A DNA stretch of 64,000 nt from JANWXR01 sp964608265 (lineage in GTDB: Bacteria > Chloroflexota > Anaerolineae > Anaerolineales > UBA6663), in the NCBI GenBank assembly GCA_964608265.1, contig CAZSNP010000019.1, positions 7,188 to 71,187 of the forward strand, written 5' to 3'. The notes below the pieces were generated by a model. It was not told where the DNA came from and ran no database searches. It saw only the letters and a list, made by a program, of their open reading frames with translations. The first letter of the stretch is position 1. Each line of letters starts with the position of its first letter. This document shows, in pieces, positions 26,208 through 35,331 of this stretch. The position numbers were made by a program, and so were the translations under genes.

Positions 26208-27779
26208 ATGATTACGGGCAGCGGATTTGAAATCCTGATCGAAGTTCTGGTGTTTTTGTTGGTCGGGCTGGGCATCGGTTTTTGGTTTGGGCAGCGACAG
26301 CAGAAGCTGAAGACTCAAGTGCGCGAGCAAGAGGTGGAGCAGAAGGCCCGCGAACTCGAGCAGCGCTCCGCCAGCCTCACACAACAGGTCGAGACGCAGT
26401 CCAGAGAGATCGTGATCAAGGCCAAGGATGAGGCCATCCGCATCAAGAACGAGGCCGAGGCGGAATCGGTGCGCCGGCTGGGCGAGTTGAACAAGGAAGA
26501 CCAGCGGCTTGCCCGCCGCCGCGAAGACCTCGACCGCAAAGTCGAGCAGCACGATCAGCGGCGTTCGCAACTCGACAAGCGCCAGGCCCAGCTCGACAAA
26601 CGCGAGGCCGACCTCAACAAGCTGCAGGAAAAACGCAGCGAGGAACTTCAGCGCGTGGCGGCGATGTCGCAGGACGAGGCCCGCAGCATCCTCATCGCCG
26701 AGGTCGAAAAGACGGCGCGCGGCGACATGGCCCGCACTATCCGCCAGATCGAAGAGGAGGCCCGGGCCGAGGGCGACCGGCGCGCGCGCGGCATCATCTC
26801 CACCGCCATCCAGCGCCTCGCCTCCGAGCACGTCTCCGAGATCACGGTCTCGGTGGTGCCGCTGCCCGCCGACGAGATGAAGGGCCGCATCATCGGCCGC
26901 AACGGGCGCAACATCCGCACCTTCGAACAGGCCGCCGGGGTGGATGTGATTGTGGACGACACGCCCGAGGCCGTCACCGTCTCCTCCTTCGACCCCATTC
27001 GCCGTGAGGTCGCCAAGCGCGCGCTGGCCAAGCTCGTCGTGGATGGCCGCATCCATCCGGCCCACATCGAGAAGCTGGTGCACGACGCCCAGAAGGAAGT
27101 CGAGGGCGTAATCAAGGAGGCCGGTGAGCAGGCGGCGTTCGAGGCCGGTGTGCCCGGCCTGCATCCCGAAATCCTGCGCCTGCTGGGGCGGCTGAAGTTC
27201 CGCACCTCGTACGGCCAGAATCAGCACGGGCATGCGATCGAGACCGCGCTGCTGGCGGGGGCCATCGCCGCTGAACTCGGCGCGGACGTGGGGCTGGCGA
27301 AGGCCGGCGGCCTGCTGCACGACATCGGCAAGGCGCTCGATCACGAGGTCGAAGGCACGCACGCCGCCATCGGCGCGGAATACGCCAAACGCTACGGCGT
27401 CAACGCCAAGGTCGTCAACGCGATCGCGTCGCACCACCACGAGGTCGAGCAGCAGTCGGTCGAGGCCATCATCGTCGAGGCCGCCGACGCCATCTCCGGC
27501 GCGCGGCCCGGCGCGCGGCGCGAGTCGCTCGAGCAGTACATCAAACGCATCAAAGGGCTGGAGGAGATCGCCAACTCCTTCACCGGCGTGCAGCAGAGCT
27601 TTGCGCTGCAGGCGGGCCGCGAGGTCCGCATCATCGTCAACCCCGACCGCATTGATGACCTGGCCGCGCTGCAGATGAGCCGCGAGATCGCCAGGAAGAT
27701 CGAGGAGACGATGACATACCCCGGCCAGATCCGCGTCACCGTCATCCGCGAGACGCGGGCGACCGAGTTCGCCAAGTAA
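26208..27779 (+). CDS. rny: Ribonuclease Y
   Basis: 523 residues. Membrane-anchored endoribonuclease that starts mRNA decay. Order: N-terminal membrane helix (about 8-24), a long coiled coil (about 28-190), a KH domain with IIGRNGRNIRTFEQAAGVD, and an HD domain with HDIGKALDHEVEGTH and ASHHHEVE. Length and architecture match the family. recA-recX-rny in a row is a common order. GAGAGA precedes ATG 26208 and a terminator follows at 27818-27847. Confidence 0.95.
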   Translation: MITGSGFEILIEVLVFLLVGLGIGFWFGQRQQKLKTQVREQEVEQKARELEQRSASLTQQVETQSREIVIKAKDEAIRIKNEAEAESVRRLGELNKEDQRLARRREDLDRKVEQHDQRRSQLDKRQAQLDKREADLNKLQEKRSEELQRVAAMSQDEARSILIAEVEKTARGDMARTIRQIEEEARAEGDRRARGIISTAIQRLASEHVSEITVSVVPLPADEMKGRIIGRNGRNIRTFEQAAGVDVIVDDTPEAVTVSSFDPIRREVAKRALAKLVVDGRIHPAHIEKLVHDAQKEVEGVIKEAGEQAAFEAGVPGLHPEILRLLGRLKFRTSYGQNQHGHAIETALLAGAIAAELGADVGLAKAGGLLHDIGKALDHEVEGTHAAIGAEYAKRYGVNAKVVNAIASHHHEVEQQSVEAIIVEAADAISGARPGARRESLEQYIKRIKGLEEIANSFTGVQQSFALQAGREVRIIVNPDRIDDLAALQMSREIARKIEETMTYPGQIRVTVIRETRATEFAK

Positions 27780-27817
27780 CCTCACCGCAGACCGCGCGCG
27801 GTAGATCCACGGAAAGC

Positions 27818-27847
27818 ACGGAGCGGCAACGACAGCCGCTCCGTTTT
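27818..27847 (+). terminator. Terminator after rny
   Basis: ACGGAGCGGC (27818-27827), seven-base loop, GCCGCTCCGT (27835-27844), then TTTTG. A 10-bp perfect stem. Confidence 0.88.
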
Positions 27848-27919
27848 GATTCCGAATCAGGCGCGAGATCATCCCCGCCGCACATTGGCGGAGCGTGTAG
27901 CCCGGCGGCTGCGTTGGAG

Positions 27920-27925
27920 TAGAAT
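27920..27925 (+). promoter_or_regulatory. -10 box, leaderless LAL regulator transcript
   Basis: TAGAAT with eight bases to ATG 27934 and no Shine-Dalgarno. No good -35 box. Confidence 0.45.
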
Positions 27926-27933
27926 TTCCCGCG

Positions 27934-30525
27934 ATGGAGCTATTGGAACGCGAAGGGCCGTTGCGGGAGCTGGAGGCGGCGCTGGCCGAGGCCGCGAACG
28001 GCGCGGGCCGCGTGGCGCTGGTCAGCGGCGAGGCCGGCATCGGCAAGACGGCGCTCATCGAACGCTTCGCGCGCGAGCACCGGACGGATGTGCGCGTGCT
28101 GTGGGGTGCGTGCGACGCGCTCTTCACCCCGCGCCCGCTTGGCCCGCTGTACGACATCGCCGCCCAAACCGGCGGGGCACTGGCCGCCGCGCTCGAGGCG
28201 GACGCCAACCGCAACACTATCTTCTCCGCCGTGCTGGCCGAACTGAATCGCCAGCCGACGCTCGTCGTCTTCGAGGACGTGCATTGGGCGGACGAGGCCA
28301 CGCTCGATCTGTTGCGCTTCCTTGGCCGGCGCATCGCCCGCACCCGCGCGCTGCTCGTGCTGACGTATCGCGACGACGAGCTTGGCCCGCGCCACCCGCT
28401 GCGCACCGTGTTGGGGGATTTGACCGCGCCGGAGGTGGTGCGCCGCATCGCGCTCGCGCCACTGAGCGAGGCCGCCGCGCGCGCCCTCGTCGGCGAGCGG
28501 CGACTGGATGTGGCCGCGCTCCACCGCCAGACCGGCGGCAATCCATTTTTCATCTCGGAAGTTCTGGAATCCGGTGGGGGCGGCATTCCGGCCACCGTGC
28601 GCGACGCGGTGCTGGCGCGCGCGGGCCGGCTTTCGGAGTCGGCGCAGGCGGTGTTGCGGGCTGCCGCCGTCATCGGCCCGCGCATCGAGCCGTGGCTGCT
28701 GGCGCACCTCACCGGGGCCGAGGCCGAGGCCGGCGAGGAATGTCTGTCGAGCGGCATGCTGATCGTGCACGGCGAGGCGCTGGCCTTTCGCCACGAACTG
28801 GCGTGGCAGACCGTGCTCGAAACCATTTCGCCGCCGCAGAAGCTCTCGCTGCACCGCATGGCCCTCGATGCGCTCAGGGCGCTGCCCGCCACGCGCCACG
28901 ACCTTTCGCGCCTGGCCCACCACGCCGAGGCCGCCGGTGATGCCGAGGCCACATTGGAATACGCCCCCGCCGCCGCGCGCAGAGCCGCCGCGGCCGGCGC
29001 GCATCGCGAAGCCAAGACGCTGTACGAGTTGGCCCTGCGCAACGCCGCCCTGCTTCCCGCCGAAGCGCACGCCGAACTGCTCGATGCGTACGCCGAGGAG
29101 TGCAACTCGGTTGATCAGCGCGCCGAGGGGTTGGCGGCGCGGCAGAAAGCCCTGCATCTGTGGCGCGAGTTGGGGCGACCACTGCGGGCCGGTGAGACCC
29201 TCGCGCACACGGCCATCCTGTACAACGGGTTGGGCAATACGACAGCCGCCGAGAAGGCCTGTGACGAGGCCGTCGCACTGCTCGAGGCGCAGCCGCCGGG
29301 CCGGGCGCTGGCCTATGCGTATCGAATCCGCGCCGGGCTGCTCATGCTCAATCAGCGGAACGCCGAGGCCATCGAGTGGGGCGAACGCGCCATCGCCCTG
29401 GCCAGCGAATTTGGCGACGCCGACCTGGTGCTGGCGACCCAGGTGCCGATGAGCTCGGCGTGGCTGCAATTGGATTATGAGCGCGGGCGACAAATGTTGA
29501 CCAGCGTCATCCGTCAGGCGCGCGAAACCGGTCGCATCGTGGTGGCCGCGAATGCTTACGCCAACCTGAGTTCGGCGTCGAGCGAGCTATATCGCTTCGA
29601 TGTGGCCGAGCAGGTCGCGCGCGAGGGATTGAGTTACTCGGCCGAGCATGGGCACGATCGTTTCCGGCTGTACATGCTGGCCTGGCAGGCGATGACGCAC
29701 CTGCGGCTTGGCCGGTGGGATGAGGCGATTGACGCCGCCAGCCTCGTGCTGCAACCGCCGGGCGTCTCGGCCACCAGCCGGGTCACCGCGCTGGCCGCGC
29801 TCGGCTACGTGCGTGTGCGGCGCGGCGACTCCATTGCGCCGATTGTGCTGGACGAGGCGCTGGAGTTGTTGCGCGATATGGGCAGCCTGCACCGCGTGGC
29901 GCTGGTGCGCGGCGCGCGGGCCGAGGCCGCCTGGCTGGCTGGCGACCGCGCGCGGACCATCGAGGAAGCGCGGGCCGCATTCGACCTCGCCCTGAGCGCG
30001 CGCCACCCGTGGTTCGCCGGCGAGATGGCGTACTGGCTGTGGCGCGCGGGTGAAGACGTCGTGGCAGAGCAGTGGATGGCGAAGCCCTACGCGCTGCACA
30101 TCACCGGCGACTGGCGCGGCGCGGCAGAGGAATGGCGGCGGCTGGGCTGCCCGTATGAAGAGGCCCGTGCGCTTGCAGAGGGTGACGCTGAAGCGCAGAC
30201 CGCCGCGCTCGCCATCTTCGAGAAATTGAGCGCGCGGCCCGCCGCCGAGGCGCTGCGCGAAAAGATGCGGTCCGCCGGGCTAAAGACGCCGCGTGGCCCT
30301 CGCCCCGCCACCCGCGAGAATCCCTTCGGCCTCACCGCCCGCCAGCTCGATATCCTCGCCCTGCTCGCCGCGGGCCTCACTAACGCCGAGATCGCCGCGC
30401 GGCTGCACCTCTCCCCCAAGACCGTAGACCATCATGTAAGCGCGGTGCTCGCCAAGCTCGAGGTGGCCTCGCGCGAGGCCGCCGCTGACGTGGCCCGGCA
30501 ACATCAGCTGTTCCCAAAATCCTGA
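27934..30525 (+). CDS. LAL-type LuxR regulator with AAA ATPase
   Basis: 863 residues. An N-terminal AAA_16/NTPase domain has Walker A GEAGIGKTA (32-40) and Walker B TLVVFEDVHWAD (109-120). A winged-helix region and a long helical TPR-like middle (about 330-780) follow. The C-terminal LuxR HTH is NPFGLTARQLDILALLAAGL then EIAARLHLSPKTVDHHVSAV. Large ATP-binding LuxR (LAL/MalT-like) proteins switch on when a ligand binds the repeat domain. The globin gene is next on the same strand with a duplicated operator-like site between, so the globin is a candidate target. Confidence 0.88.
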   Translation: MELLEREGPLRELEAALAEAANGAGRVALVSGEAGIGKTALIERFAREHRTDVRVLWGACDALFTPRPLGPLYDIAAQTGGALAAALEADANRNTIFSAVLAELNRQPTLVVFEDVHWADEATLDLLRFLGRRIARTRALLVLTYRDDELGPRHPLRTVLGDLTAPEVVRRIALAPLSEAAARALVGERRLDVAALHRQTGGNPFFISEVLESGGGGIPATVRDAVLARAGRLSESAQAVLRAAAVIGPRIEPWLLAHLTGAEAEAGEECLSSGMLIVHGEALAFRHELAWQTVLETISPPQKLSLHRMALDALRALPATRHDLSRLAHHAEAAGDAEATLEYAPAAARRAAAAGAHREAKTLYELALRNAALLPAEAHAELLDAYAEECNSVDQRAEGLAARQKALHLWRELGRPLRAGETLAHTAILYNGLGNTTAAEKACDEAVALLEAQPPGRALAYAYRIRAGLLMLNQRNAEAIEWGERAIALASEFGDADLVLATQVPMSSAWLQLDYERGRQMLTSVIRQARETGRIVVAANAYANLSSASSELYRFDVAEQVAREGLSYSAEHGHDRFRLYMLAWQAMTHLRLGRWDEAIDAASLVLQPPGVSATSRVTALAALGYVRVRRGDSIAPIVLDEALELLRDMGSLHRVALVRGARAEAAWLAGDRARTIEEARAAFDLALSARHPWFAGEMAYWLWRAGEDVVAEQWMAKPYALHITGDWRGAAEEWRRLGCPYEEARALAEGDAEAQTAALAIFEKLSARPAAEALREKMRSAGLKTPRGPRPATRENPFGLTARQLDILALLAAGLTNAEIAARLHLSPKTVDHHVSAVLAKLEVASREAAADVARQHQLFPKS

Positions 30526-30585
30526 TCCCCGTGAAATCCGCGCCGGCTTGCGCTGATCCCTGACCGCAAAATCCCCCGGCCTCTT

Positions 30586-30619
30586 CCCAATATAGGGAAC
30601 CGACATCCCCAATATAGGG
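30586..30619. promoter_or_regulatory. Tandem operator-like repeat upstream of the globin gene
   Basis: CCCAATATAGGG occurs exactly twice, at 30586-30597 and 30608-30619, 22 bp apart (two helical turns). Each copy is nearly palindromic (CCC-N6-GGG). It is the likely binding site of a dimeric regulator acting on the globin gene or autoregulating the LAL gene. Confidence 0.65.
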
Positions 30620-30652
30620 TGCGCCTCCCGATGCGGCGGCGCACCACTTTTT
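30618..30652 (+). terminator. Possible terminator between the LAL and globin genes
   Basis: GGTGCGCC (30618-30625) and GGCGCACC (30638-30645) form an 8-bp stem, followed by ACTTTTT. It overlaps the last bases of the second operator repeat and could be a terminator or an attenuator. Confidence 0.55.
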
Positions 30653-30686
30653 GTATCCTGTCAACACCACAGGAAAGGAAAGCCGA

Positions 30687-31094
30687 ATGAACACCGACAC
30701 CATCACACTGATCCGCCGGAGCTGGGCCAAAGTCGTCCCCATCGCCCCGCAGGCGGCGGCGCTGTTCTATCAAAACCTGTTCGCTGCTGATCCGGCGTTG
30801 CGCCCGCTCTTCAAGAGCGATATGACCGAGCAGGGCCACAAGCTGACGCAGATGCTCGGCGCGGCGGTGAGCAAGCTGGACGATTTGGAGGCGCTCCTGC
30901 CCGTGCTGCAAGCGCTGGCCCGCCGCCACGTCGGTTACGGCGTGCAGGCCGAGCATTACGCCACCGTCGGCGCGGCGCTGCTCAAGACTCTCGAGCAGGG
31001 CCTGGGCGACGACTTCACCCCGCCGGTGCGCGAGGCCTGGGCGGCGGTTTACGGCCTCGTCGCCGACGTGATGATTCAGGCCTCGCACAACTAA
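30687..31094 (+). CDS. Bacterial haemoglobin
   Basis: 135 residues, single-domain globin of Vitreoscilla type. The proximal haem ligand is H81 in LARRHVGYGVQAEHYATVG; the E-helix segment is EQGHKLTQMLGAAV. Such globins bind O2 and detoxify NO. There is no attached reductase domain, unlike flavohaemoglobin. The start is ATG 30687, preceded by AGGAAAGGAA. The upstream region carries two copies of CCCAATATAGGG and a hairpin, so regulation is likely. Confidence 0.9.
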   Translation: MNTDTITLIRRSWAKVVPIAPQAAALFYQNLFAADPALRPLFKSDMTEQGHKLTQMLGAAVSKLDDLEALLPVLQALARRHVGYGVQAEHYATVGAALLKTLEQGLGDDFTPPVREAWAAVYGLVADVMIQASHN

Positions 31095-31140
31095 CCCTCG
31101 AGTGCGACTCACCGTACGCTCTCATCCCATGGAGTTTCCG

Positions 31141-31311
31141 ATGTCCCTTTCAAATATCGTCGAGATCGGTCTGAGCCTGTTGACCCTTGGGGCAGCATTG
31201 GGCCTGTGGTTGTACGCCGCCCGCCATAGCGAGCCGCGCGATGTGATGTTGGTGATCGGCAGCACGCTCGCGCCTTCGGGCCGTCGCACCCGGCGCGAGC
31301 GGGAGTATTGA
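31141..31311 (+). CDS. Small single-pass membrane protein
   Basis: 56 residues: a hydrophobic segment (about 6-27, VEIGLSLLTLGAALGLWLYA) and a basic tail (GRRTRREREY). GGAG six bases before ATG 31141 decides the start over two earlier in-frame candidates. It ends two bases before the next gene and may be coupled to it. Function unknown. Confidence 0.55.
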   Translation: MSLSNIVEIGLSLLTLGAALGLWLYAARHSEPRDVMLVIGSTLAPSGRRTRREREY

Positions 31312-31312
31312 G

Positions 31313-33232
31313 ATGCAGCGCCTGCTCGCCAACGCCCTCGTTCGCCTCAGCCTCGCCGCCGCGCTGCTCGCCGGCGTGGCGTGGGCGGTGACACCCGTCC
31401 CGACCGCCCGCGCCGCCACCATCACCGTCACGACCACGCAGGACGAGAACAACAACGACGGCGACTGTTCGCTGCGCGAGGCCATCCTCGCGGCCGAAGC
31501 CGACACGGCGGTGGATGCCTGTACGGCGGGCAGCGGCGCAGACACGATTGCCCTGGCGAGCAACGCGACTTACGCGCTGACGCTCAGCGTGGCCGCGGCC
31601 GATGTCGGCGCTACCGGCCTGCCGACGATCACCGGCGCCGTCATCCTCCGGGGCAACGGCTCGACCATCCGGCGCGACAGCGCCGCCGCCTTCCGCATCT
31701 TGCGCATCGCCAGCGGCGGCAGCCTGACTCTCGACGAAGTCACGATCCGGGACGGCCTGGCCGAGAACACCAGCAGCAGTGGCCGGGGCGGCGGCATTTA
31801 CAACCAGGGCACGTTGACGCTGACCAACAACAGCGCTGTCCGAGGCAACAGTATCGTGATCAATGGCAACAGCGCCAGCCCCCAGGCCGGCTACGGTGGC
31901 GGAGTCTACAACTTAGGGACAGTCACCATCACCGCGAGCACCGTTGCCAATAACACCATTAACGTCACCAACACCGGCACAGGCGCCGCCCTCGGCTTCG
32001 GCGGTGGCCTCCACCATTCTGGTCCCAGCCTGACTATCACCGAGGGCGTCGTCGGCAACAACAGCGTGACGACCCTCGCCACCGGCGGCGGCGCAAACAA
32101 CTCAGGCGGTGGCGGCCTCTACGCCGCAGGTTCGACGGTGACGACTATTACGGACAGTGCGATCCGCAACAACCAAGCCAGCGCGCCAAGCGGCGGCAGC
32201 GGCGGCGGCCTCTTTTTGGTGAGCGCCACCCTCAATCTAATCAGTAGCACTGTCAACGACAACACGGTCAGCGGTAGCAACGCGGCGTCTGGGGCCACGG
32301 CTGGGGGAGGGATGACTCTCAATGTGAGCACCACCGCCACAATCGTCAACAGCACCATCAGCGGCAATAGCGCGACCGGCTCGTTCAGCAACTTGGGCGG
32401 GGGGATCAACAACGGCGGCGCTTTGGAGATCATCCAGAGCACGATCTCCGATAACACTGCGGGGAGCGGCGGCGGATTGCGTGACTCGAGCGGCGGCACG
32501 GCGACCCTCCTCGGCACGATCATCGCCGGCAATCTGGCCGGCGGCTCGCTCACCGGCGCCACTGCTGACTGTGATTTTGGCTCTGGCCTCAACACCAGCA
32601 ACAACAACCTCACCGGAATCGGGACCGGTTGTACGCTGACCGGGACGGGCAACCGCACCGTCGCGCCGGCCTCGGTCACCACCACGGTGCTCGGCCCCTT
32701 GGGCGACAATGGCGGCCCGACCCGCACTCACGCGCTCAGGCTCGCCACGGGCAACCCGGCGGTTGATGCTGCCGACAACGCGATCTGTGCGGCGGCGGTG
32801 GTTGGCAACGTGGACCAACGCGGCGAGGCCCGGCCCTTCGATGGCGACGGCAACGGCGCGGCCACGTGCGACATCGGTGCGTATGAATTGCGCACGACCT
32901 TGCCGACCGCGACGCCGACCGCAACGACCCCGCCCTTCGTGCCGACCAACACGCCGTCGGCCACGGCCTCGCCGACGCGCACCAGCACGCCGACCCTCAC
33001 GCCAACCGCGACGCCCACGCGCAACTGTACGCCCTCGGCGGATAACCCACCCTGCACGGCCACGCCGACCGGCACGCTCTCCGCGACGCCCACCGCGACG
33101 GCGACCCACACGGCCACGCGCACACCCACCGCTACCCCGTCGCCGACGGGCACGTTCATCATCCCGCCGCCCACCGTGCCGCCCGCCGCCTGTTCCACTC
33201 ACTGCGTGTATCTGCCCATCATCCTTCGCTAA
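31313..33232 (+). CDS. Secreted CSLREA-type beta-helix protein
   Basis: 639 residues. A signal peptide (about 1-32) is followed at once by the CSLREA module (TITVTTTQDENNNDGDCSLR, EAILAAEAD) and a right-handed beta-helix of N/G/S-rich repeats (STVNDNTVSG, NSTISGNSATG) up to about residue 525. A Thr/Pro-rich spacer (TPTATPT type) precedes the end CSTHCVYLPIILR. The C-terminal YLPxIxR recurs in the propeller protein at 35328. It is probably a surface or matrix protein; ligand unknown. GGGAG precedes the ATG by seven bases. Confidence 0.83.
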   Translation: MQRLLANALVRLSLAAALLAGVAWAVTPVPTARAATITVTTTQDENNNDGDCSLREAILAAEADTAVDACTAGSGADTIALASNATYALTLSVAAADVGATGLPTITGAVILRGNGSTIRRDSAAAFRILRIASGGSLTLDEVTIRDGLAENTSSSGRGGGIYNQGTLTLTNNSAVRGNSIVINGNSASPQAGYGGGVYNLGTVTITASTVANNTINVTNTGTGAALGFGGGLHHSGPSLTITEGVVGNNSVTTLATGGGANNSGGGGLYAAGSTVTTITDSAIRNNQASAPSGGSGGGLFLVSATLNLISSTVNDNTVSGSNAASGATAGGGMTLNVSTTATIVNSTISGNSATGSFSNLGGGINNGGALEIIQSTISDNTAGSGGGLRDSSGGTATLLGTIIAGNLAGGSLTGATADCDFGSGLNTSNNNLTGIGTGCTLTGTGNRTVAPASVTTTVLGPLGDNGGPTRTHALRLATGNPAVDAADNAICAAAVVGNVDQRGEARPFDGDGNGAATCDIGAYELRTTLPTATPTATTPPFVPTNTPSATASPTRTSTPTLTPTATPTRNCTPSADNPPCTATPTGTLSATPTATATHTATRTPTATPSPTGTFIIPPPTVPPAACSTHCVYLPIILR

Positions 33233-33279
33233 TCGGTTCGTTGCCGACAACAACCCGACCCACTCACCTGGAGTTCACC

Positions 33280-33948
33280 ATGTTGCGCAATCCTTTCGAC
33301 CAGATTGAAGACCCGACCCAAAAGAAGCTGCTGCAATTCCGCGTCGTCCTGGCCGGGGCCATCATCGGCGGCGTGCTGTTGTGCAGCCTCCTCATCCTGG
33401 GCGGCCTGGCGCTGCAGGGCGCAACGCAGGCGCCGACAAAAGCCACCCAACAAGCGTCGTTCGACTCGGTGAAGCCGCTCAAGGAATTGTGCGCGGGTGG
33501 GGCCGGCAATGCTGCCGCGGCCGGCTACGCGCCCGGCAGCGGCCCGCACCGCCTGGTCGTGTTTCGCTCCAACATCGCCGGCTCGACCGACCTTTCCGCT
33601 TTCTACATCCGCACCGAGGACTATCCCGAAGCCTGGCGCGCCGCCGTGGTCGAGGAGGCCGCGCTGGTGGCGTGCGTCAGCGCCAACTCGTACATCGTCG
33701 AGGAATGCGCCTACACGCTGGAGGGCAATCAGGCCGCGACCTTGCAGCGCGTCCAGCTCGCCGCCACGATCAATCTGTACGCGGCGCGCACCGGCGCGCT
33801 GGTCGGCCAGACCGAGTTGATCGGTGCGACGCCGCGCGCCTGCCAGGATACGGAGCAATTCAGCGGGGGCCTGCTCACCGCCACGGTCACCGGCGAGGCC
33901 GTGCCGCCGGAGGCCATTGCGGAGTGGCTGAGCGAGTTCGTGCAGTAA
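33280..33948 (+). CDS. Membrane-anchored protein of unknown function
   Basis: 222 residues. An N-terminal cytoplasmic stretch with PFDQIEDPTQKKLLQFR is followed by one membrane segment (about 24-46, LAGAIIGGVLLCSLLILGGL). The extracytoplasmic domain has three to five cysteines that could pair (LKELCAGG, VACVSANSYIVEECAYTLEG, PRACQD). No family recognised. GGAG lies before ATG 33280; the longer frame from 33241 is rejected. It sits inside the secreted-protein cluster. Confidence 0.7.
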   Translation: MLRNPFDQIEDPTQKKLLQFRVVLAGAIIGGVLLCSLLILGGLALQGATQAPTKATQQASFDSVKPLKELCAGGAGNAAAAGYAPGSGPHRLVVFRSNIAGSTDLSAFYIRTEDYPEAWRAAVVEEAALVACVSANSYIVEECAYTLEGNQAATLQRVQLAATINLYAARTGALVGQTELIGATPRACQDTEQFSGGLLTATVTGEAVPPEAIAEWLSEFVQ

Positions 33949-33990
33949 CGGCTGAGGTTCGTCAGCCGATCGTTGAAAAGGAGATTCACA

Positions 33991-35331
33991 ATGGCAAAAG
34001 TTACCTGGGAAATCACCGGCCGTATCCTGCTGGAAGAGAATGAGGTCAATGGCAGCGGCCAGACCATGACCCGTTCGCTGTCGAACGTCGAGGTCGAAGT
34101 CAGCGGCTCCAATTTCGGTGCGTACGACTCGTGGGGGACGGTGCGCACGAACTCGGACGGCTACTTTACCCTGCGCAAGGAGAAGGATCAGAGCAAGCGC
34201 AAGATCAAGGTCAAAGTCCGCTTCGCCGACAGCGAACTGGAGATCAACACCGGCGCACTGGCCAACGTCACTGACTTCATCAGCCCGGCCATCGAGGTCT
34301 TCGAGCACGCCAACGAGGTCGAAGGCCCAAACATTAACATCGGCACGCGCGCCTTCAAGGCCGGGGCGAGCGGCGAGCTGGGCGACCGCGACAACCGCCG
34401 CCGCGCCATCGCCTGGTACGTGTGCAAGAAGCTGATCAATACCTTTCAGGACAAAGACCCCTACTTCGACTTCAAGGGCAAGGTTAAGGTCATCTACCCC
34501 GCCAATGTGGTCAGCGGCCTGTGTTACGCCAACGGCGTGACGCGCTCGGTTTACATGCACACAACCTCCAGCAAAGACTTGTGGGATGTGCAGGTGCTGA
34601 TCCACGAGTTCATGCACCTGTGGAACTACGACCACAATCACGGCACGGCCAACTGGCTTGGCGCGCTGTTCTGCCCGCCCGACCTGAGCACCCACAGCCA
34701 GGCCGAGCGCCGGCCCATCGCCTTTCATGAAGGCTTTGCCGAATATGCAGGCTGGGCGTTGTTGCACGAGATGTGGGGCGACGAGCCTGACAGCACCCGC
34801 ACGCGGCCTCTGCCCTACACCCGTTACGCTTTCGTCCACGATCTGCACCTGGATACGGTGGATGAAGTCGAGCAAAACGATATCGGCGTCTACCGTGCAT
34901 TGTGCCTGCTCACCAGCCGCGCCCTCTACGCCCGTCGCTTCGGCACGAAAAACACCCGGCTGGACTCCGATCCTCACCCGCAGAAAGTGGAAACCGCCGG
35001 CCTCGACTGCCCGCAGAATCCAAAGCTGACGATCTGGGACGTGTTGAAGGTCTTTCAGGCCAACCCATCGAAGGGCTATTCCACCGAGTGGCAGGTGGGC
35101 AGCAACGACTACGGCGTGCGCCGCTTCTTCGAGCGCGCTGCCGACGTGCTCGACGCGCTGGACGAGTCGACGAAAGACCTGATGCTCAGCCTGATTGACC
35201 CGAACAGCACCGAGGAGCCGCAGTCGCGCTGTGAAAAAGTCACCCGGCCCGAGATCGCCGGATCGAAGCCGATCGGAAGCGGGCAAATCGCAGCGGCGGC
35301 GCAGTCGGCGCTGAACAAGCCACGACCATGA
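33991..35331 (+). CDS. Zincin-like metallopeptidase
   Basis: 446 residues, no signal peptide seen. The N-terminal 120 residues look like an Ig/transthyretin-type domain (VEVEVSGSNF, DGYFTLRKEK). The protease domain has HEFMH (205-209) followed by HEGFAEY (246-252), so H205, H209 and a downstream Glu of the second motif could bind zinc, with E206 catalytic: a gluzincin-like pattern. Cysteines in the C-terminal part may form disulfides. AAGGAG precedes ATG 33991. The stop overlaps the next start (ATGA), coupling it to the propeller gene. Confidence 0.75.
   Translation: MAKVTWEITGRILLEENEVNGSGQTMTRSLSNVEVEVSGSNFGAYDSWGTVRTNSDGYFTLRKEKDQSKRKIKVKVRFADSELEINTGALANVTDFISPAIEVFEHANEVEGPNINIGTRAFKAGASGELGDRDNRRRAIAWYVCKKLINTFQDKDPYFDFKGKVKVIYPANVVSGLCYANGVTRSVYMHTTSSKDLWDVQVLIHEFMHLWNYDHNHGTANWLGALFCPPDLSTHSQAERRPIAFHEGFAEYAGWALLHEMWGDEPDSTRTRPLPYTRYAFVHDLHLDTVDEVEQNDIGVYRALCLLTSRALYARRFGTKNTRLDSDPHPQKVETAGLDCPQNPKLTIWDVLKVFQANPSKGYSTEWQVGSNDYGVRRFFERAADVLDALDESTKDLMLSLIDPNSTEEPQSRCEKVTRPEIAGSKPIGSGQIAAAAQSALNKPRP

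Noticed and set aside
26118..29105. 995-codon minus-strand ORF over rny and the LAL regulator
   Set aside because: Low-complexity Ser/Ala/Arg translation antisense to rny and the regulator, with no domain resemblance.
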